A stretch of 64,000 bases of DNA from Ascoidea rubescens DSM 1968 (taxonomy: Eukaryota; Ascomycota; Saccharomycetes; Ascoideales; Ascoideaceae): NCBI RefSeq assembly GCF_001661345.1, contig NW_017962933.1, positions 62,001-126,000 of the forward strand, given 5' to 3'. The notes beneath the pieces are model-generated. The model did not search any database. It was not told where the DNA came from and saw only the letters and a program-made list of their open reading frames with translations. The position numbers and the translations under genes are program-made. Numbering within the stretch: the stretch's first letter is position 1; the number at the start of each line of letters is the position of its first letter. Positions 48,619 through 60,210 of this stretch are shown here, piece after piece.

Positions 48619-50254
48619 TTTGAGTTTAAATAGTTAAAAAAAAGAAAGGAAGAAAAAGAAAAAGAAGGAAGAAAGAAAGAAAGAAAGAAAGAGATGAGAT
48701 AATATATGAGATGAGGATATTATAATGAAGTTAAGAATATTTGAATTTCTGAGTGCACGAATGTAAAAGTGTATGATGTATGTGTATGAATTATGATGTG
48801 AGAAATGAGAAAGATAAAAATATATAAAAAATAGAGATGGAAATGAAATTAATGGGAATTTATTGAAATGATGAATGAAACTGAATATAAAAATATGGAA
48901 TTAAAAATGATGATTGATTTTGTTAATTGCAAATTTTGCAAATTTTGCAATTTTGCAATTTTGCGATTTTGAATTCTGAATATTTGGTTCTAATTTTTTA
49001 AATTAATTTTTGATTTTTTGATTACTTTGATTTTTGTTTTATCTCTTAATTGCCCAGCGCTTAAATTTCCGAATTAAAGTTTGTTTTAATTGCTAAAAAA
49101 ATGTTGTTTTATAAGTTTGAAAAGAGATTGAAGGTATTAATAAGTTATAACCAATAGACAAAACTGACGATCAAAAGTAAATTGGGAGAAATTATCATAT
49201 AAATAGTAAGTGGTGAATAATAAATAATAAATAATGAATTATAAAAAGAACCTTAAATGAACTCAAAAAATCAGTCTTAAAACCAATGAAAGGGCGCTAC
49301 AGAGTTTGAAGGATTAATTTTGTTGTTGTGCTGCTCAGTGGAGGTGAGAAAAGAGAATATAAAACAATTGGGTGGTGAGAAATACGAAAGGAGTAGAGTA
49401 AAGTCGAATCGAGTAAGAATATCAGAGAGGATTGGACAGGTTAAGTTGAGGTGGTGCTGATGATGAAATTGATGTGTTTTAAAGTGATTCTGGAGGACTG
49501 AGAAAGAAATAGACGAGGCCAATGAAGAAAGGCGAGGTAAAGGAAAGAACGAGGCTCTTATATATGGAGGTTAATATATCGTGGTTTCTGGATTGGGAAG
49601 AACAAAGAAAAGAAAATGAAAACAAAAGAAAAGAAGGGAGAAGAGCCAATAAATAGCAAAGAGACAGCACCAACACCTCCAGCACTTTCTTCACTTTCTA
49701 TGAGCAACAGAATCTGAAATTCAAACCGCTCTGCTTTTCCTTCACATCAGCGTCGGTTTGGGTCTGAAATTTAAAAATAGGCACCCACCACGCACAGCCC
49801 GTTATCCGCTCGTTCTCTCACGCTGGATTTGGCTGGCTTTGCGTGCTCCGGGCAACCCCAAGTCTGGGCACAGGCAGCTGGTGCAGTTGCACAGACAACG
49901 GCCGCAGAAGCTGCTTCAAACGCAGGCAGACGCGCTAGTATGCTCAGCGCGTTGTAGGTTTAGCGCTGGCAAAGTGCGTTCAATGCGTGTTGAATGCGTG
50001 CTTCTTACCAGATAATTCACCTTTGTGTTTTTGCGCTTGTACCGCTGCGTTCCGCACCGTCGCCATCGAAAGCACCACGACAGTGGAACAGCCGTGCTTC
50101 TCGTTCTCCACGACCCTCTCGAGCATATCTAGAAAGTCCCAAGCAATAATATGGCCTCTGTGTTGAACTCTTTCTAGCGCCATTGCAATGCGACACAGTA
50201 TAGAACAATGTCGATAGTATCGATCAGTATATAGTATAGCTGGAGTTTTGCTTC
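48619..50254. other. Long intergenic region between ATG26 and membrane-protein copy 1
   Basis: About 1.6 kb with no supported gene: the upstream region of copy 1 and the 3' flank of ATG26. The first kilobase is AT-rich with a GAAA repeat near 48661-48695. From about 49740 it becomes GC-rich and stays so across the stop codon of ATG26 into the coding region. Frames over 49479-50297 on both strands look like by-products of composition. Confidence 0.55.
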
Positions 50255-51969
50255 TCAGACCATCAACCACGAGCCCGCCGATGCATCTGAGGCACAACTA
50301 TCCTTTCTCTGCTCATATGCTCCTCTGATGTCACTGGCTCCGCTGCTATTATTAACTCCCACCACTTCCAGCTGCTTCTCCTGGATGGCCTCTTTGTGTT
50401 CCTTGTGCTGCTTGTACTTGACTCTCCTGCTATTTTTGGCGAGAATCAAGTTCCTCGCGTAATCCAACTCGCCGTAGATAATGCCAATGGCGGTTTCCAC
50501 CCCGTTTTCCTTGCGTATCTTTTCCCCAATCGCTCTGGCCTTTTCGATGATTCTCTTGCTGGTGGTGACTTCCCTGATGGCCCTGCCCAACGTCCTGGAA
50601 TTCAACTTCTTCAAGCTCACTCCCACTCCGATGTCCTCCACCCGGTTGCCGTAGAAGAACTGATCTCCGAAAAAAGGCTTCACCACCGTCGGCAAACCCG
50701 CCCGCAACGAGGCTCCCGTGGTCCCTGAACCGCCATGATGAACTGCTGCATCCACCTGGAAAAACAACCAGTCATGGGGTACAGACCCAGAGCTGTAGAT
50801 GCATGCCGGCAATGCTTCCTCTTCTTCTCCCTCTCCTTCGCCGTCTTCTTCCTCTTTGCGCTCATCCCCAGCCGTGCCGCTGTTTCTTCCTGACCATCCT
50901 TTGTTCAATATGCATCGCACGTCCGAGTCGACAACTGCTTCAACAATTGCCCTAGTCAACTCCCTTGGATCATTCACAACTATTGATCCGAATCCAATAT
51001 AAACAAGCTTTTTCTTATCTCTTCGCGCCTTATTAATGAACTTCTTCAACTTTTCTGTTGGTATATAATCCGTTCCCTCATTCAAAAACCAATATCCTGT
51101 CACTTTAACCCAGTCCGAAAAATCAACTGGTGATGGGAAAACTGTTGGTGAAATGTTATACAAAAACGGCACTTTATTCTGCTGCATCAACTCCAAATTT
51201 GTCCTTTCAAGCCCCAATCTTTCTTTTCTCCATCTATTAACTTGCCCTGAAATCCCCTTCCAAAAAACTGTTTCAAATATAATATGTGTTAAATAGTTAT
51301 AACTGCCCCCCATTTTTTGTTCTGGCACAATAAACGCATGAGGATAGGCCCGAGTTCTCGTCCATGGCATTGTAAACGCTCTGAAATATGGTATACATAA
51401 TGCTTCTGCAATATGAATTCCTGCCATTGCTGATGGCGACTCAATTAAAACATCCGTTCCTTGACACGCTTCCCATGACGATTCTAACAACTCATTAATC
51501 CAATTACTAAACAATGCTTTTCCATCTTTAATAAAACTAACACTGATTCCTCCATGGTCTCCCATAAATGACATCAATTTGGTTGGATCTCCTGAAACCT
51601 CTCGAAATTCTATCCCATTTGATAAAACAACCTTTTCAAATTCTTTATGTGTAGCAATTCGCACCTTATGGCCCTCCTTAAGCAATCCCCTGCCTAATGC
51701 CAAATATGGTTGCACATCTCCTCTAGACCCTATCGTTAATAATGTAAAATGCATATTTTTATTAGGTTTCAATTTCTCTTTAAATTTCTTGTCTTCGATA
51801 ATTATCGGTAGATCAAACCCAGTCTCCTCGTTCAATTTGTTCTCAAAACATTTGATTCTGGCTGCTTCTGCTTGATTATTAACTGATTCGGCCAATTTAA
51901 TATCTTCTTCTTCTTTACCGCCTTTTCCGATTTTATTATCAATCACTTTATAACTACTATTATTATTAC

Positions 51970-52026
<57 letters not shown>

Positions 52027-55000
52027 TATTATTAATAATAAAACTATAATTATTGAATCGATAATTGTAATTCTTCAATAAATCAATTTGTTTCAACAAC
52101 AACGTTTCGCAATCATCTCGACTCTCTGAAGAGCTAAATTCAAAAAATAATTCCTCATGCGCATGAATAACAATAACTAACCCACTGTATCCGATTCCAA
52201 ATCGAAATCCCTTTTCTTTATAGCATGTTTCAATGTCATTGAATGGTAATATCATCTTGGTATTGGTCCCTGGAATTAAACTTCGAAAACATATCTCGTT
52301 TGACCCCAAGTATATCTTACCGTAAAGAGGGATATTTCTTTGAAAATGTGCATAATATGTAGAAATTAGTTTTTCGCCTTCTGGTAATGAAAAGTGACTT
52401 TGAAATCTTCTAATGCTATTTTTCCTTTCAATTTCTGAAGCAACAAAATATTCGTCTTCAAGTCCTCTTTCAAGAGAATTTTTTTCTTCATAATGGGATG
52501 GTTCTGCTGTCCACATTCCACTCACATTTGATAAAGTATTCAACACAAACATGTTCTTAACAAGATTCTTGGGATTAATAATCTGCAAGGCTTTTGTACC
52601 TGTATTTCCTAAAAATCGATTTTTATGAGTTAATAAATCATCATTCTCATTGCTACTCTCAACCTCATTAACATCACTATCTTCATATCCACTATTAAGA
52701 ATCTCAGAGATTTCATTTCTATTATCCCTATTACAGATATCGTTATCTGAATCAATATCAATACTAATATTAAAACCTAATGCCCTCTGCCTTCTGTTTA
52801 TGCTTACTAAGCTTTGAATTTTTTCTTCAACTGGTATAATTTGCCTTGAAGATGATAAAATTGATGATAAATTTTTAGATCTGATTAAATCGTCAATTGT
52901 AGAATTAGAAAGAATAACAGGTGAACTTTCTGTAGAACCACTACTTAATTCACTATTATTATTATTATTATTATTAACAGAATCATTATCATGATGTTTT
53001 CTAGGTGATTTTAAAAACGATTTTAATTTTGAATTATCGGCATTCGTTTCGTTCTTACTCGTTGACCGACCTAATAATCCATTGAATGATTTAGATCTTG
53101 ATTTGGATCTTGAATGCGATCGAAGTTTAGCTGGTGATAAAAATTTATGAAGAGATTTTCTTTTTTCATTCAGGGCAGAACTGGATTCAGCTGATGAAGA
53201 ATCATTGATGAATTTTTTGGGAGATAGTTGAGCAAAATCAGAAAATTCAGAAACCTTTGGAGTTTTATCAATTGTTAGAGCATCGCTTTTTAATGAGAAT
53301 GCTTTTCTTAAATCAATTTTAGTTTGAGGAAAAGTATTTGGTGATTTAACATCATTTAAATTTGACATTGAGTGATTTGAATCTGAAGATAAATACAATG
53401 AGGTGCTATCATAAATCTTACTAACATTATTTTTTCTTTTCGTCAATTCTTTTAAACTATCAAGCAGCTGGGGGTTTGAGTAATTTGAAGAATTTCCCAA
53501 CAAATTAGGTAAATTGTTTAAAGAAAGTGCTTGGTTTATACAATTTATTACATTATGACCATTATGAAAAAACATAAAAAAGTAATCATCAACAGCAAAA
53601 GTTTTTGAATTTTCTAATACTTTCAATCTAATAGTTTCTGAATCTTCAAAAATGGAAGTTTCTTCTAAATCAATTAAATTAGAAATTGGTAATTTAACAG
53701 TTACAATATCTCCTTTATTTCTGGCTGTGAAAATTTGTTTTTTCAAAGCAGCTACCCATTGTCTTGCTGAGTACAGATTGTCAGCTTTAAATTTATAAGT
53801 TTTTGTTTCAGTAAAAATTCTAAACCAACAAGGTTTTTGGTCATCTTCGATACTTTCATTACTTTGTTTACAAACCAGCGGCGTGGGTCTTGTTTTATTT
53901 TCTGGAGATAATAGTGATGAGGATGAGGATGAGGATGATGCTGAAGAAAAGGAATCCTTTATTAAAGAAAGAGAGCTTTTCTTTTTAGAATCTTCACGAG
54001 AAGAAGGAATGCTACTACTGATCAGTTTTGTATTAAAAAATTTGATATCATTATTTAATTTAGAAGTTGTTGTTAATTTTGAGTTTAGATTGGAAATGGA
54101 AATGGAAGTGGAAGTGGAAGTGGTACCGGAATTGGAAATAGTGGGTAAGTGGGAATTTAAACTCAAGAGTTTCGACTTTGGTGCATTTGGAATAATTTCA
54201 ACTCTTATTGCATATCTTAGATCGATTGTTAGAAGAGGGAAATATAGATCAGAAGAGTTATTGAAAGTTGAAAAGGTTGAATTTTTTAAAACACACCAAT
54301 ATCTATTGTTTGAAGAAATTGGGTTTTGAGAAATTAATTTTAATTTTAATTTTGAATTATAGTTTCTCTTTGTGGATAAATTACCATCAAATATAGTGGA
54401 ATCTTTAGTTAATTTTGGTAAATAAGCAAAAAACAAAATGAAAGATTTAGTTATATATAAATGGCCTTGTAAAAGCACATCGCGTAATAGCCAACAAGAG
54501 AAATCATCAAGAAATTCATCATCTGGATCAATGTTGAAGGTTGATGCTAATTTGGATGACAAAGATAAGGCCTTTGATAATTTCTTTTCATTAACATTTT
54601 GAAAACCTTCTTTGATGCTATTTTCATCCTTTATCGAAAGAAATTTTGATACAAGAGATTTTTGAAAAAAAGTTAAAGAATCAAAATTATTATGATTATT
54701 GTTATTATTGACATTGTTATTGTTATTGTTATTGTCATCTTTGTCGATAGAGAAAATGTGATCAAAATTTTGCTCGTTAAATTTATCACTATTATCTAAA
54801 GAAGTTTTGGTTGAGTTTGATTGAGTTTGAGTAATTGTTTTTAAAGTGTCATTGCTTAACGTCTTAACAAATTTAAGTCTATCAACCGATGTGTTGAAAT
54901 AATCTGTATTATTATCATTGGAAAATTGACTATTTTTAATAAATTTGTAGTTCTCATCGATGCCGTTGTTGTCAACATTTTCGTGATGGTTATTTTTATT

Positions 55001-55429
55001 GATATCATTATTGATATCATTATTGTATTCATGATCGATAACCTCATCTTCATCCAGTTCTTCGGGAATATTTTGGTTTACATCGTTATTACAACTCTTT
55101 GATAAACTATCAAAACCTGCATACATGCTAGCAGTTGTTAGCATTGCGATGATTGATTTTGCCATGTTTCCAGCTGAAGGCTTTCCATAATCTTCATTAT
55201 TGATGATAAAATTAGAGTTCGGATTGATACCATTATTGTTATTAGTTGTAGTGGTGGTAGTATTGTTATCATTATTAGTGGTGGCAATACTATTTACAAT
55301 GTCTGGAGTATTTTTATTGTGAGGATTGTTGAGGTTATTTTTTTGGTGAACAACTAAGGATGAATTATCATGAGGATCAGTTGAAAAAGAAAAGGGTTTG
55401 AAATTTCTTAGGGCATTTATTGAGTCCAT
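50255..55429 (-). CDS. ATG26: Sterol 3-beta-glucosyltransferase Atg26/Ugt51
   Basis: Atg26 transfers glucose from UDP-glucose to ergosterol and is needed for pexophagy in some yeasts. Domains in order: a first GRAM domain (about residues 285-340), a PH domain interrupted by a Ser/Thr-rich insert (about 375-565, ending SARQWVAALKKQIF), a second GRAM (about 1015-1100, IPLYGKIYLGSNEICFRSL), and the GT1 catalytic domain from MHFTLLTIGSRGDVQPYLAL (about 1226). The UDP-sugar box is PHDWLFFQVDAAVHHGGSGT. At 1724 residues it far exceeds the yeast protein (1198): an Asn/Asp-rich N-terminus of about 280 residues, Ser-rich linkers, a poly-Asn tract just before the catalytic domain and a Gly/Glu loop before the UDP box. 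The start is the ATG at 55429. The 3' 700 bases are GC-rich. Confidence 0.95.
51957..52037. repeat. ATT/AAT trinucleotide repeat in ATG26 (poly-Asn)
   Basis: A nearly pure ATT run on the plus strand encodes about 25 Asn residues with a few Ser interruptions, between the second GRAM and the catalytic domain. Long pure codon repeats of this kind are prone to length change. Confidence 0.92.
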
Positions 55430-56121
55430 GATTGAGTTGTTTGGGGAGTATATATATGGATTAGAAATAAGGATATTTCGGTAGCTTCAAATCTATTAAT
55501 TTCTATTATTCTATACTAGTTGATTGTTTTATTTTTTTTTAGATTATATTCAGTTTTAAATTCCAAATTCCAATATTTAATGCTTAATCTGTAGTTTTCA
55601 ATATTTGGTTTGTTTCTATATTCTGGTTGCTGGTGTTGATCAAATAAGTAAAAGAAAAGAGCTTATTTTGCTTAATTTTGGATCATCTAATGTTGGACAA
55701 TGTTTTGGTCCAGGGCAGATGCTATATGGAGTCTACTATATAGAAGCTATTGAATAGAGTCTATTATTCAGTAAATCGTATCTAGTAGAGTATATAATGA
55801 ACTATGTTGGCTCTTTTGTGGATATTTCTATGAAGTTGAAGTGGTAGAATATAATCTGGAGAGGAACATCGGATACTCAAAAAGCGGTTTAATCGTCTTT
55901 CCTTTTATCTTGTTATCTTGCCTCTTCAACAGTTCGAATACCACGGGGAACGGGAGAGAAAAACAACCGAGTTGTGTGATCGGAGTGGGCAGTGTCCTGA
56001 TTCGACGGGGATTATACAAAGACAAAAAGGGATGGGTGTTATAAAGAGAAAGAAAAAACGAGAGAGAGGCAACACGAAAGAAAGAGCTATTGGTGCGAGG
56101 AAAAGATGCTGGACAAAAGAT
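55430..56121. other. Intergenic region upstream of ATG26, downstream of SPC25
   Basis: 692 bp, AT-rich near ATG26 and more mixed from about 55850. The short frames on both strands at 55828-56208 have no coding character. It holds the ATG26 promoter and the 3' end of SPC25. Confidence 0.55.
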
Positions 56122-56904
56122 CTATTGGCTGTCGTAGTGGTGTGTGCTGTTGTAGTGGTCGATAAACAAGTTTCTGATGTTCTTGAGAAACAACACAATG
56201 TTTCTTGATTTGTTAAGCACCAAGAGGATATCGGCTAGCTCGTTCTCAGGCAATGCTGGGGAGGTCTGCACAATCTTATAGGAATTGTTGATGTCGTTGG
56301 ATAGATCTAATACAACAGCAAAGTTTTGGTCCAAATCATTTTCAATTAGGTTAAAGAAGATGAAGCTTATTATGTCATTGTCAGTGCTATTGATTTTCAA
56401 ACCTAAAAAGGATTGGTAGTAATTCAACAAAGTTAGATCAAGGGAGCTATTTTTTTTATGATTTTGGTTCAAATCGTTTAGTTTTGATTTAATTGAGTCG
56501 ATTTCCTTATTTAGTTTGTTGATTTCATTCAACTGTTGTTGTTTTTGGGAGTTTAAATAGCTTTCTTTTTCTTTCAACTCACTGACTTTATTGTTCAAGT
56601 TGTTATAAGTTTGTCGATCAGATTCGTTTGATTTGAGCAAGTCTAGTTGTTTTCTCTTCAATTCGTTTGACCTGGCTAACAACGTTGAATTCAAGCTATT
56701 GAGCTGGTTGAACTTGACCAAATAGCTGTCTTTTATTTGCAAGGGTCTGTTCTTGTATTGCTGTATCTTTAGTTTAAAGTCGTTTTGAAATTGAATGCAT
56801 TTCTCCTCGAGGGACTTGGTGGATAAGATTCCTGAGTCGACGAGGCTGCTAGGCCCATTCAAATTCGAAGCGCCAAAGGCTATGCTGCTGTTTCCATTTT
56901 CCAT
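56122..56904 (-). CDS. SPC25: Kinetochore Ndc80-complex subunit Spc25
   Basis: Spc25 pairs with Spc24 to form the inner end of the Ndc80 complex and binds the MIND complex (Nsl1 side) and Cnn1. I take the ATG at 56904 (260 residues, MENGNSSIAFGASN); upstream in-frame sequence is Gln/Lys-rich and spans the divergent promoter. A coiled coil at about residues 30-155 (LEEKCIQFQNDFKLKIQQY to LNDLNQNHKK) leads to the globular RWD-like domain. That domain has the typical YYQSFLGLKINSTDNDIISF, NLIENDLDQNFAVVLDLS, NSYKIVQTSPALPENEL and a final helix. Length and layout fit the family (221 in S. cerevisiae). It is divergent from ISC1 across about 400 bp. Confidence 0.82.
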   Translation of the reverse strand: MENGNSSIAFGASNLNGPSSLVDSGILSTKSLEEKCIQFQNDFKLKIQQYKNRPLQIKDSYLVKFNQLNSLNSTLLARSNELKRKQLDLLKSNESDRQTYNNLNNKVSELKEKESYLNSQKQQQLNEINKLNKEIDSIKSKLNDLNQNHKKNSSLDLTLLNYYQSFLGLKINSTDNDIISFIFFNLIENDLDQNFAVVLDLSNDINNSYKIVQTSPALPENELADILLVLNKSRNIVLFLKNIRNLFIDHYNSTHHYDSQ

Positions 56905-57304
56905 TGTTTTTCTGCTCCTGTGCTGCTTCCAGTGCTGTTTCTGCTGCTTCTGCTGACCAAAAAAAAAGTAAACAAGCCCGCGGATGTGCACGTGCGTGTT
57001 ACCTCCAGAAGCGGGAGATGAGGCTTTTTTCTTTGTGATCATTTTTGCATTTTTCTTTTTTTGAGTTTTTCCTTTTTCAGCAAAGGATCATTGCTATGTT
57101 CATGGAAGTGGATGATGGGCACATTATTAATCAGAAATTCCATTTAAATAGAGACATTTACTCAAATAGAGGGCTAATTCTCATGTTTATACTATATTTC
57201 TTTATTCTTCTTTCCTCTTTTTTATTCTACTTTCTGTTATTTGCCAATTTATTTTTGTTCGTTCTTTTTTTGTGTGTTAATAACAACGTATCCAGGTGTC
57301 TCCA
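56905..57304. promoter_or_regulatory. Divergent SPC25/ISC1 promoter with an E-box
   Basis: A shared 400-bp promoter. It contains CACGTG at 56989-56994 within GTGCACGTGCGTG beside CCGCGG, and a CTGCTGCTTCTGCT tract (56936-56954) on the ISC1 coding strand. The frames extending from both genes into this region are not needed and look accidental. Confidence 0.5.
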
Positions 57305-58810
57305 ATGTTAACTGATCAGAAATATTTCAATGTCAATGAATTCAACGGGAATAGCAATGCAAATGATGTAGAGGTTCACTCCAGCGATGAGTCTTCATCT
57401 ATACTATCCAATATCTATACATACAATGCTACTGCTGCCACTACTAATAATCACCTTAATAATAAGAAATCACCTTCAGTTCGATTGTTAACGTTTAATT
57501 TATGGGGGTTGAAATATATATCCAAACACCGAGAAGAAAGGATTAAAGCATTTGCAGACCGAATTTATAATAACGATAAGGATAAATATGATATAATAGC
57601 ATTGCAAGAAATATGGGTTGAAAACGACTGGAAATATATTAAATATAAACTTGAGACCATTTTCCCTTATTCAAGATTTTTTTATTCGGGAATCGTATCC
57701 GGTCCTGGATTGGCTATATTATCTAGAATACCAATTGATTCAACGTTTCTTTATAGGTTTCCCATAAATGGAAGACCATCAGCATTTTTTAGGGGTGACT
57801 GGTATGTTGGTAAAAGTATCTCAATTACATTATTGAAAAGCCATTCACAGAATTCGTATCCTATAGCCATATTGAATTCCCACATGCATGCACCATATTC
57901 ATTAACTGGAGATGCAGCCTATGATTGTCATCGAGCATGCCAGGCTTGGGATTTTTCTAAATTTGCGAGATCATTAAGTAAAATTGGATACGCAGTGATT
58001 GTAGTTGGGGATTTGAATTCAAGGCCGGGCTCCTTACCACACAAGTTCTTGACAGAAGAAGGTAAACTACAAGATAGCTGGGAGATATTAAATATGAAAA
58101 AGAAAAATTTGCCAATTTCGTTGGAAGAGATTAAAAATCTATCACCCAATTTGCAGATAACAGTTGGAGGAACAACATGTGATTCAGTATTAAATACTTA
58201 TAGAAGTTATTTACCACCAGATAGAGCATGTAGATTAGATTATGCATTGGTTAATAATCGAATTGAGCCAATTAATGCTGAAGTCCAATTCACTGAAGAG
58301 ATTCCAAATATTGGAAGTTATTCTGATCATTTCGCATATTATGTTGAATTTAATGTCAAAAATGTTGCCAATAATAATAATAATAATAATAATTTTCAAT
58401 TTGAAAATTCAAATGAATCTCAAATTTCTATATCCAAAGAGAAGAATAACGTTTATGACCGAGTTCAAAACTATAAAGAGTTTAAATTATTGATTAAAGA
58501 TTATCAAGAAAAAACTAATAAAACGAAACAGTTTTATTGGAGAATTTGTCATGTTATTGCATCCAGCATCGCAATTATTTTCTTTCATTTCATTATACCT
58601 GCTGCTAGCGAAATGTCTAGTTTTTTGTCCTTTTTGATATTGTTCGTAAGCACGGGGTTAACTGTGTCAATTATGGCGAATGCAATGATACTATTTTTCT
58701 TCTTACCAAGCGAATACAGAGCGTTGGAAGAAGTTAAGCAAGAGGTGATTGATCAGGAGAGAAGTTTAAGTGAACATATTAAAGAATTATTAACTACGGA
58801 TTATCATTGA
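57305..58810 (+). CDS. ISC1: Inositol phosphosphingolipid phospholipase C (neutral sphingomyelinase family)
   Basis: Isc1 cleaves complex sphingolipids (IPC, MIPC, M(IP)2C) to phytoceramide at the ER and mitochondria. I take the ATG at 57305 (501 residues; yeast 477). The catalytic domain of the DNase-I-like fold starts at VRLLTFNLWGLKYISKHR (about residue 61). Active-site residues visible are Asn in TFNLWG, Glu in IALQEIW, His in ILNSHMHAPY, Asp/Asn in VVGDLNSRPG and the final His in YSDHFAYY. The P-loop-like segment GRPSAFFRGDWYVGKSI is conserved. Two adjacent hydrophobic segments (about 415-470) form the C-terminal membrane anchor, followed by the charged tail that binds phosphatidylserine in yeast. 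A short poly-Asn run precedes the anchor. Confidence 0.94.
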   Translation: MLTDQKYFNVNEFNGNSNANDVEVHSSDESSSILSNIYTYNATAATTNNHLNNKKSPSVRLLTFNLWGLKYISKHREERIKAFADRIYNNDKDKYDIIALQEIWVENDWKYIKYKLETIFPYSRFFYSGIVSGPGLAILSRIPIDSTFLYRFPINGRPSAFFRGDWYVGKSISITLLKSHSQNSYPIAILNSHMHAPYSLTGDAAYDCHRACQAWDFSKFARSLSKIGYAVIVVGDLNSRPGSLPHKFLTEEGKLQDSWEILNMKKKNLPISLEEIKNLSPNLQITVGGTTCDSVLNTYRSYLPPDRACRLDYALVNNRIEPINAEVQFTEEIPNIGSYSDHFAYYVEFNVKNVANNNNNNNNFQFENSNESQISISKEKNNVYDRVQNYKEFKLLIKDYQEKTNKTKQFYWRICHVIASSIAIIFFHFIIPAASEMSSFLSFLILFVSTGLTVSIMANAMILFFFLPSEYRALEEVKQEVIDQERSLSEHIKELLTTDYH

Positions 58811-59221
58811 TGACGAAAAAAAAACTGTGAATTATTACCAAATTTATCTATTTGCTGATCCTATTTCTTGATAATTTGAGTCTCTTTTATGTTTTTCATT
58901 CTCATTTTTGTTTTTCTTTGTTTTTTTTTTGTTTTTCTTGTTTTTTTTTGTTTTTTTTTGTTTTTTTTGTCTGTTTGTTTTGTTTCTAAATTTGGCTCAA
59001 GCACATTACCGGACCACAGCAGCCAGCATAATCGCTAATCACTAATAACTAATTATCAATAACTAATCACTATTTAATCACTATTTTTTTTCATTTCTGT
59101 TCTTTTTCCTGCTGGATGGAACTGCTGATGGTGGTTGTTGTGCGAGCATTAATACTTAATAATAGATTTTTCTACTAAATATATCTGGCAATTGGGCGCT
59201 GGGACCCAGCGTAGTGGATAG

Positions 59222-59235
59222 AATGCGATCGCATT
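59222..59235. promoter_or_regulatory. Perfect 14-bp palindrome AATGCGATCGCATT
   Basis: It reads identically on both strands with no spacer and has two CpG steps, in an otherwise AT-rich genome. It lies about 980 bp upstream of membrane-protein copy 2 within the GC-richer block. The binding factor is unknown. Confidence 0.4.
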
Positions 59236-59274
59236 ACTTTTATGTGCACATGCATACACCCACACCGCTGACAG

Positions 59275-59470
59275 CCAATCGGTGTTCACCAATTGGTAAG
59301 TGCCGCGCGGAGCAACGCAGTATGCAGACCGTTAACGCGTGCTGCGGGCTTCTAATTAAAGAATACGAGAGTGTGCATCACCACGTGTGTACACGCACTG
59401 AACACGCGCTTGTACGTATGTATCTGTGTCTGTTTGCGTGTGTGTCGTCATTTTGTCTTGGCCAGCCAAT
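59275..59470. promoter_or_regulatory. Cluster of CCAAT boxes (HAP-type) and an E-box
   Basis: CCAAT occurs at 59275-59279, 59289-59293 and 59466-59470 (AGCCAATCAG, close to the HAP consensus), with ATTGG at 59292-59296 on the other strand. CACGTG lies near 59391 and ACGCGT near 59335. Such clustering suits a Hap2/3/5-regulated promoter; the target would be copy 2 of the membrane protein, though it is distant. Confidence 0.4.
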
Positions 59471-60210
59471 CAGCGGCGGTCTGTGCTGCAGGAGCCCTAT
59501 CTATTAATACGACAGCTTGAAATGAAAAACTTTGCGTTTTGTCTCTTCAGAAAAGATTTTGTTTTCTCTGTAGTTTTTTTGATCACAACGCTTCGTAATC
59601 TTTTGTACCCTGTAGTGCTTTATTTATAATCGAGCACTTATCTTCACTCGCTTTGTTCTTTCTTTTCTTGCTGTTTCTGCTTCCATTGTTCGCTCTTCTT
59701 TTGCTGCTTCTGCTTCTATTGTTTCTCTCTTCTCTCGCAAGTCTCCGGTCCCAATCGGTCTCACATTAAGCTATTCTCAACAAGCCTTTTTGCAGCATTC
59801 CTAATCCAGTCTCATCAAAACACTCTCCTACAGCGTTGCTAGTTCCTCTCTCGCTTTACTAGCTCTATCTCTCGCTCGCTTTCCTGCCTTTTTTATCTGT
59901 TGTATCTTACCTTGTTCATTCTGCTGGCTTAGTCTGGCTCTTATATTTCGCACTTTTCCCTTTTTTTTCCTCTTGTTCTATCCTTTTTTTTTGCCCAAGG
60001 AAAAACTCTCCAAAACTCTCCAAAACTGATTTCTGAGTCACTGACAAAATCACTTATTCTGCGTATTTATCGATCTGAATCCTCAATAATCAACTCCTTT
60101 CAATCTAATTATTAAAAACCTCAATTACAGGCCCATTAGTTGATAAAACAGTAAATCCGAATTCAAAACCATAAAACCAATCCAATCAATTCAATCAATC
60201 CAAAATCAAA

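Larger units (their letters stand above)
58811..60210. other. Long upstream region of membrane-protein copy 2
   Basis: 1.4 kb with no supported gene. A T-rich TTTTTGTTTTTC tract (about 58900-58985) follows ISC1. A GC-richer block (59200-59500) is dense in short palindromes and CCAAT boxes, and pyrimidine-rich CTTCTGCTTC sequence (59671-59717) and long CT tracts lead to the start codon. Short frames at 59214-59629 are not convincing. Confidence 0.55.

Noticed and set aside
49277-50297. Several overlapping open frames on both strands between ATG26 and membrane-protein copy 1
   Set aside because: They lie over a GC-rich stretch where stop codons are rare in all frames, and none shows conserved motifs.
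56905-57042. Longer SPC25 start, or a 50-nt intron (GTAACA to GGTCAG) in this leader
   Set aside because: The extension is Gln/Lys-rich and covers the divergent promoter. Removing the 50 nt would shift the frame away from Spc25, and GTAACA is a poor 5' site beside the GTAAGT seen in NSL1.
57045-57311. Hydrophobic frame upstream of ISC1
   Set aside because: It lies in a T-rich leader, which gives Phe/Leu-rich frames by composition, and overlaps the ISC1 start.
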